The notes below the pieces were generated by a model, which was given only the letters and a program-made list of their open reading frames with translations, had not been told where the DNA came from and ran no database searches. Positions 48,543-58,350 of a stretch of 64,000 nucleotides of DNA are shown here, one piece after another. Made by a program: the position numbers and the translations under genes. The DNA comes from Candidatus Methanohalarchaeum thermophilum. Lineage in GTDB: Archaea; Halobacteriota; Methanonatronarchaeia; Methanonatronarchaeales; Methanonatronarchaeaceae. Location of the stretch: contig MSDW01000001.1 of the NCBI GenBank assembly GCA_001914405.1, positions 868,001-932,000 on the forward strand. Reading direction: 5' to 3'. Positions within the stretch are counted from its first letter, which is position 1. Each line of letters starts with the position of its first letter.

Positions 48543-49274
48543 ATGCAACAGAGTCCGAAGATGGGTTATGATAGGGCAATAACGGTATTTAGCCCAGATG
48601 GTAGGCTATTTCAGGTTGAATATGCTAGGGAAGCTGTCAAGAGAGGAACAACGGCGATGGGGATCAAGGCTAAGGATGGCGTAGTACTTATAGTAGATAA
48701 GAGAATAGCTACTGAATTGCTTGAACCTAGATCAATAGAAAAAATATTTTCCTTAGATGAACACATAGGAGCAGCTACTTCTGGTCTAGTTGCAGATGCT
48801 AGGCAATTAATAGAAAAAGCTAGGCTGGAGTCACAGGTAAATCAGATCTCTTATTCAGAAAAAATTGATATAGAGACATTGACGAGAGAGGTTTGTGACC
48901 ACCTTCAAACTTATACCCAATATGGTGGAGTTAGGCCATTTGGAACGGCTTTATTGATTGCTGGAGTAGCTAATAGCAAACCCAAGCTCTTTGAAACTGA
49001 TCCAAGTGGCGCAATGATGGAGTACAAGGCTACAAGTATTGGTGAAAACAGGTCAGATATCATGGAATACTTTGAAGATAAATATAGTGAAGACTTGGAT
49101 AAAGAAGGAGCTATAAAACTGGGTTTAAATGCTCTAAAAGAAGTTATGGAAGAGGAACTTGATTCCAAGTCACTTGAGATAGGTGTAGCTGAAGTAGAAG
49201 ATGGATGCTTCGAAAAATTAGATGAAGAAGAAGTGAAGGAATATATAAAAGAACTAGATGAAAGTGAAGAATAA
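48543..49274 (+). CDS. psmA: Proteasome alpha subunit
   Basis: The 243-residue 20S outer-ring subunit begins [35 protein letters not shown] and [15 protein letters not shown], the N-terminal gate and helix H0 of the family. GGTGAAATT precedes the ATG. It gates entry to the proteolytic chamber and binds the PAN ATPase. It is followed after 17 bases by sdo1. Confidence 0.96.
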   Translation: MQQSPKMGYDRAITVFSPDGRLFQVEYAREAVKRGTTAMGIKAKDGVVLIVDKRIATELLEPRSIEKIFSLDEHIGAATSGLVADARQLIEKARLESQVNQISYSEKIDIETLTREVCDHLQTYTQYGGVRPFGTALLIAGVANSKPKLFETDPSGAMMEYKATSIGENRSDIMEYFEDKYSEDLDKEGAIKLGLNALKEVMEEELDSKSLEIGVAEVEDGCFEKLDEEEVKEYIKELDESEE

Positions 49275-49291
49275 ATGGAGAAATTTTAGCC

Positions 49292-49993
49292 ATGGTTTCT
49301 TTAGACGATGCTGTAAATGCGAGATATAAGAGCCATGGAACCCGTTTTGAAGTTTTAGTAGACCCAGATCTAGCCTTAGATTTGCGTAATGGTGAAGAAG
49401 TAGATATGGGCGATCTACTGGCAATAAACGAGGTCTTCAAAGATTCATCTAAAGGAGATAGAGCATCAGACGAGATGATGGAAAAGGTCTTTGATACAAC
49501 GGATGTTAAAGCCATAACTCGTCAGATAATTAAAGAGGGGGATATCCAGCTAACTAGTGAACAGAGAGATAGAATACAGGAACAAAAAAGAAAGAAGGTT
49601 ATTAACACTATTGCTAGGAATGCAGTAAATCCTCAACAGAATGATGCACCACATCCTCCTCAGAGGATTGAAAGAGCTATGGATGAGGCAGGTATTAGGA
49701 TAGATCCCTTTGAAGAAGTAAGTAAACAGGTTGAAGAAGCATTAGATGCTATAAGGCCAATAATTCCTATAAAATTCAAAGAAAAGAAATTTGCAGTTAA
49801 ATTGCCACCAGAATACGCTGGATCAGGTTACGGGAAAATACAGGAGTTTGGTGAGGTCATTGACGAGGAATGGCAAAACGATGGTTCTTGGGTCGGAGTA
49901 GTAAAGGCTCCAGGTGGAGCTAGGACAGAACTTAAGAGTCTTGTGGCTGAATTAACTGAAGGAAATGGAGAAGTAAAAACTTTAAATAGGTGA
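49292..49993 (+). CDS. sdo1: SBDS/Sdo1 ribosome maturation protein
   Basis: This 233-residue three-domain protein starts [20 protein letters not shown], then [20 protein letters not shown] and RIEPFEEV-like [17 protein letters not shown]. The C-terminal domain contains [15 protein letters not shown] and [13 protein letters not shown] releases the anti-association factor from the large ribosomal subunit (with EF-2-like GTPase) and is always near the exosome genes in archaea. It overlaps the Shine-Dalgarno site of rrp4. Confidence 0.95.
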   Translation: MVSLDDAVNARYKSHGTRFEVLVDPDLALDLRNGEEVDMGDLLAINEVFKDSSKGDRASDEMMEKVFDTTDVKAITRQIIKEGDIQLTSEQRDRIQEQKRKKVINTIARNAVNPQQNDAPHPPQRIERAMDEAGIRIDPFEEVSKQVEEALDAIRPIIPIKFKEKKFAVKLPPEYAGSGYGKIQEFGEVIDEEWQNDGSWVGVVKAPGGARTELKSLVAELTEGNGEVKTLNR

Positions 49994-49998
49994 TATTT

Positions 49999-50658
49999 AT
50001 GCCGGAAAGGAAAACTGTCGTTCCAGGAGAGCTAATAGGTAGAGATAAAAAGGCAGGAGAAAACACTTATAGAGATGGAGACTCGGTTTACGCAAGCGTT
50101 TACGGTTTTAAAAACGATAAAGGACGTGAAGTAGAGGTATTACCGATCAGATCTAGTTATATACCAAATGAAGGGGATAAAGTAATTGGAATAGTGACGG
50201 ATGTAAACTTTAACTGTTGGTATCTTGATATAAACTCACCATACGATGCGAGATTACCAATATCATTGCATCCAGAATACATTGAAACGGGAGACCTCGA
50301 ACAGCACTTGAGAATAGATGACGCAGTAATTGTAGAAGTTACGGAAGTTGATAAAGAAAAAAATGTCAGCGCCAAAATGGACGAAAAGGGGCTGAAGAAA
50401 CTAGAGAGCGGTAGGATAATCGAGATCTCTCCACCTAAAGTTCCCCGTGTTATAGGAAAGAATGCATCTATGATCTCAATGTTAAAGAGAGAAACGAACT
50501 GTGACCTATATGTCGGCCAGAATGGAAGGATATGGGTTTCAGGAAGCGAATGTAGAGTTAATGATGCTATAAATGCAATAAAAATGATTGAAAAGAAATC
50601 AAATATCTCTGGATTAACTGATAAAATACGAAACTACTTAAAAGAAGAGGAAGAGTGA
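49999..50658 (+). CDS. rrp4: Exosome RNA-binding subunit Rrp4
   Basis: This protein of about 219 residues has an N-terminal domain ([20 protein letters not shown]), a central S1 domain (about 65-140: [20 protein letters not shown]) and a KH domain ([18 protein letters not shown]). It caps the exosome ring and feeds RNA to Rrp41/42. I use ATG 49999, four bases after a GGTGAT site, rather than an upstream GTG. Confidence 0.93.
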   Translation: MPERKTVVPGELIGRDKKAGENTYRDGDSVYASVYGFKNDKGREVEVLPIRSSYIPNEGDKVIGIVTDVNFNCWYLDINSPYDARLPISLHPEYIETGDLEQHLRIDDAVIVEVTEVDKEKNVSAKMDEKGLKKLESGRIIEISPPKVPRVIGKNASMISMLKRETNCDLYVGQNGRIWVSGSECRVNDAINAIKMIEKKSNISGLTDKIRNYLKEEEE

Positions 50659-50663
50659 AAATC

Positions 50664-51389
50664 ATGGTAAAAGTAGAAAAACCAGATGAGTTTATTGATG
50701 AAGAAGGAAAAAGAGTAGATGGAAGAGACTTAAACGAACTAAGACCTGTTAAAATTGAGGCAAACGTTCTTAATAGAGCTGACGGATCCTGTTATATCGA
50801 ACTAGGAGATAATAAGATATATGCAGCAGTATATGGTCCAAGAGAAGTCCATCCTAGACACCTTCAAGAGCCAGACAGAGCCATAGTCAGATACAAGTAC
50901 AGTATGGCTCCATTCTCCGTATCTGATAGAAAACGCCCAGGACCAGGAAGAAGATCAAAAGAAATATCAAAAGTTAGTGAAGAAGCTCTAGAATCAGCGA
51001 TATTTTTAGAAAAGTACCCTAAATCAGTAATAGATGTTTTTGTAGAAATAGTAGAATCCGCTGCAGGAACAAGAACAACATCACTAACAGCAGCTTCAGT
51101 AGCTTGTGCAGATGCAGGGATCCCAATGAGAGATCTAATAGCTTCATGTGCTTCAGGGAAAATAGATGAGGAAATTGTACTAGACCTCAACGAACCCGAA
51201 GATAATCACGGAGATGCTGATGTGCCAGTAGCTATGATGCCTAGAACCGAAGACATAACATTACTACAGATGGACGGAGATCTAACTGCAGAAGAGATAG
51301 ATGAAGCAATAGATCTAGCAAAAGAAGGATGCAAACAACTATATGAAGAACAGAAAAATGCACTAAAATCTAAGTATGGAGGGAAATAA
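50664..51389 (+). CDS. rrp41: Exosome catalytic subunit Rrp41
   Basis: This RNase PH-fold 3'-5' exoribonuclease subunit of about 241 residues has [34 protein letters not shown], the [19 protein letters not shown] phosphate-binding segment and [14 protein letters not shown], with the catalytic aspartates. It forms the hexameric ring with Rrp42. GTG at 50655 is an alternative start overlapping the rrp4 stop. It is followed by rrp42 with a two-base gap. Confidence 0.95.
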   Translation: MVKVEKPDEFIDEEGKRVDGRDLNELRPVKIEANVLNRADGSCYIELGDNKIYAAVYGPREVHPRHLQEPDRAIVRYKYSMAPFSVSDRKRPGPGRRSKEISKVSEEALESAIFLEKYPKSVIDVFVEIVESAAGTRTTSLTAASVACADAGIPMRDLIASCASGKIDEEIVLDLNEPEDNHGDADVPVAMMPRTEDITLLQMDGDLTAEEIDEAIDLAKEGCKQLYEEQKNALKSKYGGK

Positions 51390-51390
51390 G

Positions 51391-52176
51391 TTGGATGAAG
51401 AAATTATAGCAGAAATAGAAAAAGATTACATATTCGACTTAATTCAGAAAGGAACTAGGTCAGATGAGAGAAACTTGGAAGAGTATAGAGATATAAATAT
51501 TGAAACTAACTATGTTAAAAAAGCTGACGGTTCAGCAAAAGTTTCCTTGGGAGATACCAAAGTAGTAACAGGAGTAAAAATGGAAACTGGAGAGCCATTT
51601 GAAGATACACCTGATCAAGGAGTTTTAATAACAAATGCAGAATTAAATGCCATGGCATCACCAGTATATGAACCCGGCCCCCCAGGCAAAGAAGCAACTG
51701 AGATATCAAGAGTGGTTGATAGAGGAATACGGGAATCAGAAGCTATCGACCTAAAATCACTTTGCATAGAAGAAGGTGAAGAAGTATGGATGGTTTTTGT
51801 TGATGTACATGTAATAGATCAGGGAGGGAACCTCTTTGATGTATCAATGATAAGCGCTATATCAGCTTTACTAACAGCTGAAATACCTTATGAACAGTAC
51901 GATAAGGATCCAGAAGCTACCTCTTTAAATATAAACACAATACCAGTTAGCTGTACAGCTCTAAAATGTGGTAACGGAATAATCTACGATCCAACATATA
52001 TAGAAGAAAGAATAGGAGAAACAAGACTAACAGTAATAACAGATTCAAGTGAAAACATAGTAGGCATGCAAAAAGGACTAGGCGGTTCTTGGACCCAAGA
52101 AGAGATCAAGGAAGTAGTGAAGACAAGCACCCAAAAAGGTAAAGAAATTAGAAAAACTATTAAATCAAGCATCTAA
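51391..52176 (+). CDS. rrp42: Exosome structural subunit Rrp42
   Basis: This RNase PH-fold protein of about 261 residues has RSDERNLEEYRDINIETNYV, VSLGDTKVVTGVKME and SLCIEEGEEVWMVFVDVHV. It lacks the catalytic aspartate set and supports Rrp41. I start at TTG 51391: GGAGGG lies seven bases before it, while the ATG at 51376 overlaps that site and the rrp41 stop. Confidence 0.93.
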   Translation: MDEEIIAEIEKDYIFDLIQKGTRSDERNLEEYRDINIETNYVKKADGSAKVSLGDTKVVTGVKMETGEPFEDTPDQGVLITNAELNAMASPVYEPGPPGKEATEISRVVDRGIRESEAIDLKSLCIEEGEEVWMVFVDVHVIDQGGNLFDVSMISAISALLTAEIPYEQYDKDPEATSLNINTIPVSCTALKCGNGIIYDPTYIEERIGETRLTVITDSSENIVGMQKGLGGSWTQEEIKEVVKTSTQKGKEIRKTIKSSI

Positions 52177-52236
52177 TTTAAATCAACCTAATCAACCCAA
52201 TTGATATAAATATATAATCATTAGGAGGTAAGGATA

Positions 52237-52512
52237 ATGCCAGAAGAACAGAAGTCAAGAACCACAAAAAGATTTGGAACAAGATATGGTAGCAAAATAA
52301 GAAAAAAAGTAGCAGAAATAGAGAAAAAATCCAAGAAAACCTACAAATGTCCAAAATGTAATAGCGAATCCATGAATAGAAAGGGAACAGGCATATGGAA
52401 ATGTAATAAATGTGGAACAGAATTAGCAGGAGGAGCATACATCCCTAAAACCTCTACAGGAGAAACAGTCGAAAGAACACTAAAAGAAGCAAAGGAGGAG
52501 GAAGAAGAATAA
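52237..52512 (+). CDS. rpl37ae: Ribosomal protein L37Ae (eL43)
   Basis: This 91-residue protein has [20 protein letters not shown] and a zinc ribbon of four cysteines ([10 protein letters not shown]...[12 protein letters not shown]). The ribosome site AGGAGG precedes the ATG. It is a large-subunit ribosomal protein; its stop TAATG overlaps the rpoP start by one base. Confidence 0.95.
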   Translation: MPEEQKSRTTKRFGTRYGSKIRKKVAEIEKKSKKTYKCPKCNSESMNRKGTGIWKCNKCGTELAGGAYIPKTSTGETVERTLKEAKEEEEE

Positions 52513-52649
52513 TGGGATACAGATGTGCAAGATGTAAAGAAGATGTAGAAATTGATGAAGAGACTTCAGGAGTCAGATGCCCCTACTGTGGTTATCGTAT
52601 TTTATTAAAAAAGAGAGGAGCACAGCCAAAAAACATTAAAGCTAGGTAA
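52512..52649 (+). CDS. rpoP: RNA polymerase subunit P
   Basis: This 45-residue zinc-ribbon subunit reads [14 protein letters not shown], then [17 protein letters not shown], and ends PKNIKAR. The two CxxC pairs are the only conserved features of this very small Rpb12-like subunit, which helps hold the RNA polymerase core. Its one-base start/stop overlap with rpl37ae is conserved in archaea. Confidence 0.93.
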   Translation: MGYRCARCKEDVEIDEETSGVRCPYCGYRILLKKRGAQPKNIKAR

Positions 52650-52663
52650 ACTGGCTAGGTAAA

Positions 52664-52897
52664 TTGAACTCACTAGAAATAGAAATAGATTTAGAAAACC
52701 CATATTTAGTTTACAGATCTATCTTACCCGAACTCAAGTCATCTCCCTCCAGGAGATCCAAGGTCAATATTTCCTACACAGAAGACCAAATAAAATTAGA
52801 AATAAGATCCAAGGATGTCTCCTCCCTACGAGCTGCAATGAATTCTTGGATGAGATGGATAAAAATAGCAAAAGAAACATCAAATACAGTAAAATAA
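52664..52897 (+). CDS. pcc1: KEOPS subunit Pcc1
   Basis: This 77-residue protein starts at TTG (AACTCACTAG follows). It has the Pcc1 pattern ARSILPELKSSPSRRSKV-like YRSILPELKSSPSRRSKV, EDQIKLEIRSKDVSSLRAA and a helical end (MNSWMRWIKIAKE). Pcc1 dimerises KEOPS, which makes N6-threonylcarbamoyladenosine in tRNA together with Kae1 and Bud32. Here it ends the superoperon. Confidence 0.85.
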   Translation: MNSLEIEIDLENPYLVYRSILPELKSSPSRRSKVNISYTEDQIKLEIRSKDVSSLRAAMNSWMRWIKIAKETSNTVK

Positions 52898-52949
52898 AAC
52901 GGATACATAAAAAGATTAATTAAGTAGATAAATGAAATTTAATTAAAAA

Positions 52950-53486
52950 ATGAGAAGTAAATCACCTTTAAAGGCAATTAACTACACAATAGCTTTATTA
53001 CTGATACTTACTGGGACAACATTTTCGGCTCTAACTAAGACTATACTTCCATTTATGCTAGGATTTGTCGGAGCAGGATTAATCATAACTATCTACCGTA
53101 ATCTAACATGGGATTTCAAACAAAGACTCTCCTTCTTCAAAAACTCATTAGAAAAAATAAAAGAAATAGAATGCGAAAACTGTGGATCTTTAAATCCTTG
53201 GTGGAGTACATATTGCACTCAATGTGGAGAGAAGGTTCCTAAAGATAAGATCAAATGCCCAGAATGTGATACACTTAACCCACCAAGATCCAGTTACTGT
53301 GGCGAATGTGGAAATCCCATTAAACTAGGGACAGAAAAACAACAAAAAATGAAAAACGAAGAAAACAACCAAAGCAAAAAACAAGAAGAAAACGAGGAAA
53401 CATACATTAAATGCCGTTCATGTGGCCACAAGTTTGATCCTGGGCTGAGAAGATGCCCATGGTGCGGAAGCTTTAGAGAAAACTAA
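52950..53486 (+). CDS. Membrane protein with three zinc ribbons
   Basis: This 178-residue protein has two N-terminal hydrophobic helices (about residues 9-55: ALLLILTGTTFSALTKTILP...VGAGLIITIYR) and three zinc ribbons: CENCGSLNPWWSTYCTQCGE, CPECDTLNPPRSSYCGECG and CRSCGHKFDPGLRRCPWCG. Such membrane-tethered zinc ribbons are common in archaea, without a known function. It has no operon partner but lies between pcc1 and archease. Confidence 0.65.
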   Translation: MRSKSPLKAINYTIALLLILTGTTFSALTKTILPFMLGFVGAGLIITIYRNLTWDFKQRLSFFKNSLEKIKEIECENCGSLNPWWSTYCTQCGEKVPKDKIKCPECDTLNPPRSSYCGECGNPIKLGTEKQQKMKNEENNQSKKQEENEETYIKCRSCGHKFDPGLRRCPWCGSFREN

Positions 53487-53556
53487 TATTTATTACTTAT
53501 TAATTAATACTTAATACCTAACATATAGATTTTTTGAATCTAATCAATTTTTAAAG

Positions 53557-53991
53557 ATGAACCTAAATAAAAAGGACTTTGAGTTTATAGAACATACTGC
53601 AGATGCTAAATTCAAGGCTTATGGGAAGAACTTGAACGAAGTTCTTGAAAACGCAGCTTATGCGACATTTAGATCAATGCTAGACCTAAGCGATGTTGAA
53701 CCGACACTAAAAAAAGAAATAAATCTTTCTTCTAGTGAATTAGACGAGTTACTATTTAACTGGATATCTGAGTTAATTTATTACTTTGATGCTGAAAACA
53801 TAGTCTTCAAGGATTTTAATGCACAAGTAGAAAAAACAAAACAAGGATATGAACTCTTTAGTAAGGTATATGGCGAAAAGATAAATCCCAAAAAACACAA
53901 ATTTGAAACTGAAGTTAAAGCAATCACATATCACGACCTAGAGATTGAAGAGAAAAATGGATACCAAGTTCAGGTCGTTTTAGATACCTAA
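53557..53991 (+). CDS. Archease
   Basis: This 144-residue protein has FEFIEHTADAKFKAYGKNL, the conserved HTAD metal site, and SSELDELLFNWISELIYYFD with DLEIEEKNGYQVQVVLDT at the end. Archease speeds up and broadens RtcB ligase activity by aiding guanylylation. It is immediately followed by rtcB, the expected pairing. Confidence 0.93.
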   Translation: MNLNKKDFEFIEHTADAKFKAYGKNLNEVLENAAYATFRSMLDLSDVEPTLKKEINLSSSELDELLFNWISELIYYFDAENIVFKDFNAQVEKTKQGYELFSKVYGEKINPKKHKFETEVKAITYHDLEIEEKNGYQVQVVLDT

Positions 53992-54032
53992 AATAGAAAA
54001 TAAGATTTTAAAAAAAAAGGAGGGTATTTTGA

Positions 54033-55475
54033 ATGAAAAAGGATAACTTGGAAAGAAAGGATGAGTATATCTGGGAGATACCAAAGGAATATAAAGGATG
54101 TATGAGTGTTCCGGGTCGGCTTTACCTTTCAGAGAAATTAGTAGATGTAGTTGAAGAAGATACATACGAACAAATAGCAAATGTAGCTTGCTTACCTGGT
54201 ATTAAAAATTATTCTCTAGCAATGCCAGAAGCTCATCTCGGGTATGGTTTTCCAATTGGAGGAGTAGCAGCTTTAGATAGAGATGAAGGAGTTATAAGCC
54301 CCGGTGGAGTTGGGTTCGATATTAATTGCGGTGTAAGATTACTTAAGACAAACCTAAAGAAAGAAGATGTAAAAGGTAAGGAAAAGGAGTTAATAGAAAA
54401 TCTATTTAATAAAGTTCCATCTGGAGTAGGATCCGAGAGTAAATTAAATTTAAGTAACAGCGAGTTAGATATCTTAGTCGAGAATGGGGCACAATGGGCT
54501 GTCGAAAATGGATATGGAAAAGAAAGCGACATAAAATTCTGTGAAGAAAACGGAAAGATGCAACAGGCTGATTCATCTCTAATAAGCAAAAAAGCTAAAG
54601 GAAGAGGTAAATCACAGGTCGGTACGCTTGGATCAGGAAACCACTTTTTAGAGGTTCAATACATTGATGAAATATTTGACGAAGAAGCAGCGAAAACCTT
54701 CGGACTAAACGAAGATTATGTAACAGTTATGATACATACCGGAAGCAGAGGATTCGGGCATCAAGTCTGCACTGAGCATGTAAATGAAATGGAAAAAGCA
54801 GCCAAAAAATATGGGATAGATCTACCTGATAAACAATTAGCCTGCGCTCCATCAGGAACCAAAGAAGCTGAAGATTACTTTAAAGCAATGTGCTGCGCTG
54901 CAAACTACGCATGGGCGAACCGACAGGTAATAACTAGCTGGACAAGAGAAGCATTCCACGATTTCTTTGATAGTGAAATAAAACTAGATCTAGTCTACGA
55001 TGTTGCACATAATGTAGCAAAGGAAGAAACACATAAAATAAACAAAAAAGAAAGTAAAAAAGATTATTTTGTCCATAGAAAAGGAGCAACGAGAGCATTT
55101 GGACCAGGACACAGCAGCATACCCAAGAAATACCAAAAAACGGGACAACCCGCACTAATACCTGGAAACATGGGAGATTCATCATTTATAGTAAAGGGAA
55201 CAGAATATGCAATGGAAAACACATTTGGATCAACCTGCCATGGAGCAGGGAGAAAAATGAGTAGAAAAAAAGCTAAAGGCAAATATTGGGGTGGAACAGT
55301 TCAAAAAGAGCTATCAGAGAAGGGAATATATGTAAAAGCCACACATGGATCAGTTATAGCAGAAGAAGCCCCAGGAGCATATAAAAACCCCACAGAAGTC
55401 GTTGACGTCGCACACAATGCTGGTATTTCAGAAAAGGTAGGTAGACTACAACCAATGGCAGTAGCTAAAGGCTAA
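54033..55475 (+). CDS. rtcB: RNA-splicing ligase RtcB
   Basis: This 480-residue 3'-phosphate RNA ligase has [18 protein letters not shown] (Mn ligands Asp and Cys), [11 protein letters not shown] (His), [14 protein letters not shown] (His), [13 protein letters not shown] (the guanylylated His) and ends [19 protein letters not shown] precedes the ATG. It joins tRNA exon halves after intron removal. It contains no intein, unlike some archaeal homologues. It follows archease by 41 bases. Confidence 0.97.
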   Translation: MKKDNLERKDEYIWEIPKEYKGCMSVPGRLYLSEKLVDVVEEDTYEQIANVACLPGIKNYSLAMPEAHLGYGFPIGGVAALDRDEGVISPGGVGFDINCGVRLLKTNLKKEDVKGKEKELIENLFNKVPSGVGSESKLNLSNSELDILVENGAQWAVENGYGKESDIKFCEENGKMQQADSSLISKKAKGRGKSQVGTLGSGNHFLEVQYIDEIFDEEAAKTFGLNEDYVTVMIHTGSRGFGHQVCTEHVNEMEKAAKKYGIDLPDKQLACAPSGTKEAEDYFKAMCCAANYAWANRQVITSWTREAFHDFFDSEIKLDLVYDVAHNVAKEETHKINKKESKKDYFVHRKGATRAFGPGHSSIPKKYQKTGQPALIPGNMGDSSFIVKGTEYAMENTFGSTCHGAGRKMSRKKAKGKYWGGTVQKELSEKGIYVKATHGSVIAEEAPGAYKNPTEVVDVAHNAGISEKVGRLQPMAVAKG

Positions 55476-55564
55476 GAACTTCTAATCCTCTAATTCTCAA
55501 TAAAAAATACCTAATCTTTTTAATAAAAACATTTATTTTTTAAAATATATATTAAAAAATAAAA

Positions 55565-55858
55565 TTAACGATCCTGTAATGTTTCAACCTCTTCAACTAA
55601 CTGATTACCAGCAGCAACCTCATCTATACTATGGATCACAGCCCCTACATCCTCAATTATTCTCTTCACCTCATTATAATCAATGTTCTTACCCTCAATA
55701 GTTACCTTTATATTCTCGGTTTGCTGATCAACCTCATACAAACTCAAATTAACGCCCTCAACTCCCTTAGTGGAACTAATATTCTCAGCCAAATCTAATA
55801 AACTCGGTTGATGAGGTTTTAATACATCCAAAACTATTCTCTTTATAACACCAGACAT
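55565..55858 (-). CDS. DUF211-family protein
   Basis: This protein of about 97 residues is a small ferredoxin-like fold: [39 protein letters not shown] and [27 protein letters not shown] site lies just before the ATG at 55858, which I chose over an upstream ATG at 55933. The family is widespread in archaea and unassigned. It is convergent with rtcB. Confidence 0.75.
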   Translation of the reverse strand: MSGVIKRIVLDVLKPHQPSLLDLAENISSTKGVEGVNLSLYEVDQQTENIKVTIEGKNIDYNEVKRIIEDVGAVIHSIDEVAAGNQLVEEVETLQDR

Positions 55859-55940
55859 AAAACGATCCCCTAATAAGCAAATTACAATAATAAAATAACC
55901 TTTAACCACTTTTATTTTATCTCCTCTAACCAATTTAACC

Positions 55941-56367
55941 TTTGACCCTAGAAGTCAACTTCCTAAATTTTTGGTTTAGGTGAGTGATGAATTGGGTAAG
56001 ATAGGATGTGACTGAAAGAGTAATTTGATGTGATACGGGATGTCGAATAAGCCTCTAGTTCTCTGATTTGGTGGAGGACGCTAGGGGTCAAGAGAAAATG
56101 AATAACTTTTCTGAACGAAGAAAAACCCTCTTCTAACATCAAGGGCACTGTGGCCGGTGCCCGGAAGCCACTATCATCGACCCAAACCTCTGCAACCCAA
56201 GTCGGCGAAGGTAAGTAGGTAAACGTTAAGCTAGAGGGCGTTCCTCTCTATCAGAACGTTCCTGCGAACCTCTATCGATAGCTGTGAATAACTAGATGAC
56301 ACGACACGGAAGAATAGGACAGAAGAACCTTCCCCTAACCAAAGGGCGGGGAGGTGAAGGAGGTCAC
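55941..56367 (+). repeat. PATE-like element, type C, with guide-RNA-like tail
   Basis: It is a homologue of the element at 29075: left hairpin (GAAGTCAACTTCC...GGTGAGTGATGAATTG), the segment GCCTCTAGTTCTCTGATTTG, the tnpB-end-like stretch GGAAGCCACTATCATCGACC, a hairpin-rich part (CGTTCCTCTCTATCAGAACG), and the right hairpin (CCTTCCCC...GGGGAGG) ending GAGGTCAC. No open frame remains. 56368-56739 shows no gene. Confidence 0.6.
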
Positions 56368-56837
56368 AGACCAAAGTAACCTAACTATGCTAATCCAATT
56401 GTGCCAAGATCATTTTTAATTAAAAAGAAGAAATCTAAAAAGTTAGAGATTTAATGCTCACAGATTAAAAGATGACAAATAGATTAATACATCCATAAAA
56501 AATAATTGGTTATTAAAATGGCAGTTATTAAGGTAATATCAAAAGAAAAAAGTTAATAAATTTGTATTAAAATTATTAAAAAACTAGTAAAAAATCGGAA
56601 AAAAAAAATAAAATTAAGAATATCCATTATTCAAAACAAAACAAAACAAAACAAAATTAAAATAAAACCATCTTAGTTACTCGATTTGCTATCAAAAAAT
56701 AAAAACTGCATGCTAAAATTGGTTGTTTTAACTTTTTTTGGTGAGAAATCCCTGTCTTTAATCTTTGATTTAGGTTGGGGATGAATCACCACAAGATGTA
56801 TATAAGTAGTTAAATAGTGTTTATGTAGGAGGTATGT

Positions 56838-56978
56838 GTGGAAGACCCGGCAACCATACAGGTAGAAAAAGAAACACGGAAGAAGCTCAAGGAGCTAAGG
56901 ATAACAAGGAGAGGAACATACGATGAAATATTAAATAGGTTGATGAAAAATGCAACTGACTCAAAAAATAAAGATTGA
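56838..56978 (+). CDS. Small ribbon-helix-helix-type protein
   Basis: This 46-residue protein starts at GTG five bases after an AGGAGG site. It reads VEDPATIQVEKETRKKLKEL, then TRRGTYDEILNRLMKNATD: a beta-strand followed by two helices, like VapB/DUF7557-type antitoxins or regulators. It overlaps the start of tnpB by 29 bases, so it may repress or pace tnpB expression. Many archaeal tnpB elements have such a small gene in front. Confidence 0.6.
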   Translation: MEDPATIQVEKETRKKLKELRITRRGTYDEILNRLMKNATDSKNKD

Positions 56979-58230
56979 GTTAACAGAAGAATAAGAAGAA
57001 GTTTTTACTTCTCTTTCTGAGATATGTAGGTTGCTTTATGATTTTTCACTCAAAGAAAGTATAGAGAACTGGAAAGAAAACAAGAACAAATCAAAAGAGG
57101 AAAGAAATTACATTACATATACAGATCAATAAAATAAGTTATTCAAATTAAGAGAAGGATACTCAAAATATAACTGGGTGTATTTAAAAGTCTTACAAAT
57201 GATTTTAAAGAAACTGGACGCCGATTACAAGTCTTTCTTCTCTCTATGGAAGAAAGGAGATAATAAAGCGAAACTACCAGGATTTAAAGGCAGTAAATAC
57301 TTCACGAATTTATGCTATAACCAATCCGGGGTCAAAATAAAAAAAGGGGAAATAAAGTTTTCTTACAACCATCCAGACAAAGCAGAACTATCTTTTGATA
57401 TTTCAACCAAGTTTTATTTAGAAGATAAGAACATTAGACAAATCGAAATTTTCAGAGACGAAGTTAAAGAAGAATACTATATCTCAATATCTTACGAGGT
57501 AGATACTCCAAAATACAAAGATAACGGAAAGTATCAAGCTTTCGATTTAGGAGTTAACAAACACATAGGAGTTAATATGAGTGGGAAGTTCGTTGGGTTC
57601 AAGAACCCAAGACCAGACAAGTATTGGCAATCGAAAATAGAAGAAGTTCAATCAAAAAAAGACAGATGTAAAAAAGGAAGTAATAGATGGAAATGGTATA
57701 ACAAGAAATTGCAACAGGTGAAAAGAAAACTTGCTAATCAAATGAAGGATTGGCAACATAAATTAAGTAAAAAAATAGTTGAGAACACTAAAGCGAATAT
57801 TATAGTAGTTGGAGATTTAGATACTAAAGATATGGCACAGAACAACAAGAATGTAGAGGGCTTGAACAGGAGTTTACAAAACACAGGCACCATAGGTAGA
57901 TTTGTTAGATTTCTAATCTACAAGGCAGAACTTGTAGGTAAGAAGGTAATAGAAATCAACGAAGCAAACACTACCAAAAAGTGCTGTGTCTGTGGAAAGA
58001 AACAGGATATGCCATTACATAAAAGAACTTATAAATGTGATTGTGGAAACGAAATTGACAGAGACAAAAACTCTGCTATCAATATAATGAATCGTTTCCT
58101 ATCACAAGAACGCTCTGTGAACGAGCAATCTTCCTTTATGGAAGATTTTCTGCGACAAACAGGTTTGGAATACGCCAACCAGCAAATGTCCAAACACTCG
58201 CAGGAAACCCCTTCCTCACGAACAACGTGA
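56950..58230 (+). pseudogene. tnpB: tnpB with two in-frame TAA codons
   Basis: Read through in one frame from ATG 56950, it gives about 426 codons of TnpB: MQLTQKIKIELTEE, stop at 56992, EEVFTSLSEICRLLYDFSLK, stop at 57130, then NKLFKLREGYSKYNWVY and the intact rest. Both stops stand where relatives have glutamine, so each is a single CAA-to-TAA change. The later part has RuvC-I FDLGVNKHIG, RuvC-II VVGDLDTKDM (Gly where Glu is common), zinc cysteines CCVCGKKQ...CDCG and RuvC-III DRDKNSAINI. It is probably inactive, though a shortened product could start at TTG or ATG codons after 57132. Confidence 0.75.
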
Positions 58231-58350
58231 GCTAGGTAGGGGTAGTTCACAGTAGAGTAAAGGTAGAAAACCCATAGCATGCTTTGAGGGGCACTCATAA
58301 ATAGACCCAATAGTTATTTTTTTAATTAAATTCATCTCATTGTTAGGTCA

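Larger units (their letters stand above)
56740..58250 (+). mobile_element. IS200/IS605-type element with RHH gene and tnpB
   Basis: The left hairpin GGTGAGAAATCCCTGTC...GGATGAATCACC (56740-56790) and right hairpin CCCCTTCCTCACG...GTGAGCTAGGTAGGGG ending TAGTTCAC (58207-58250) enclose a small ribbon-helix-helix gene and a broken tnpB. No tnpA transposase gene is present. The ends are those of the PATE-like repeats, so this is a candidate parent element, itself now needing TnpA in trans. Confidence 0.7.

Noticed and set aside
56950-57132. TAA read as an amino acid in tnpB
   Set aside because: TAA ends many intact genes here (mcrB, rtcB, thrS and others), so a recoded stop is not supported; two point mutations are simpler.
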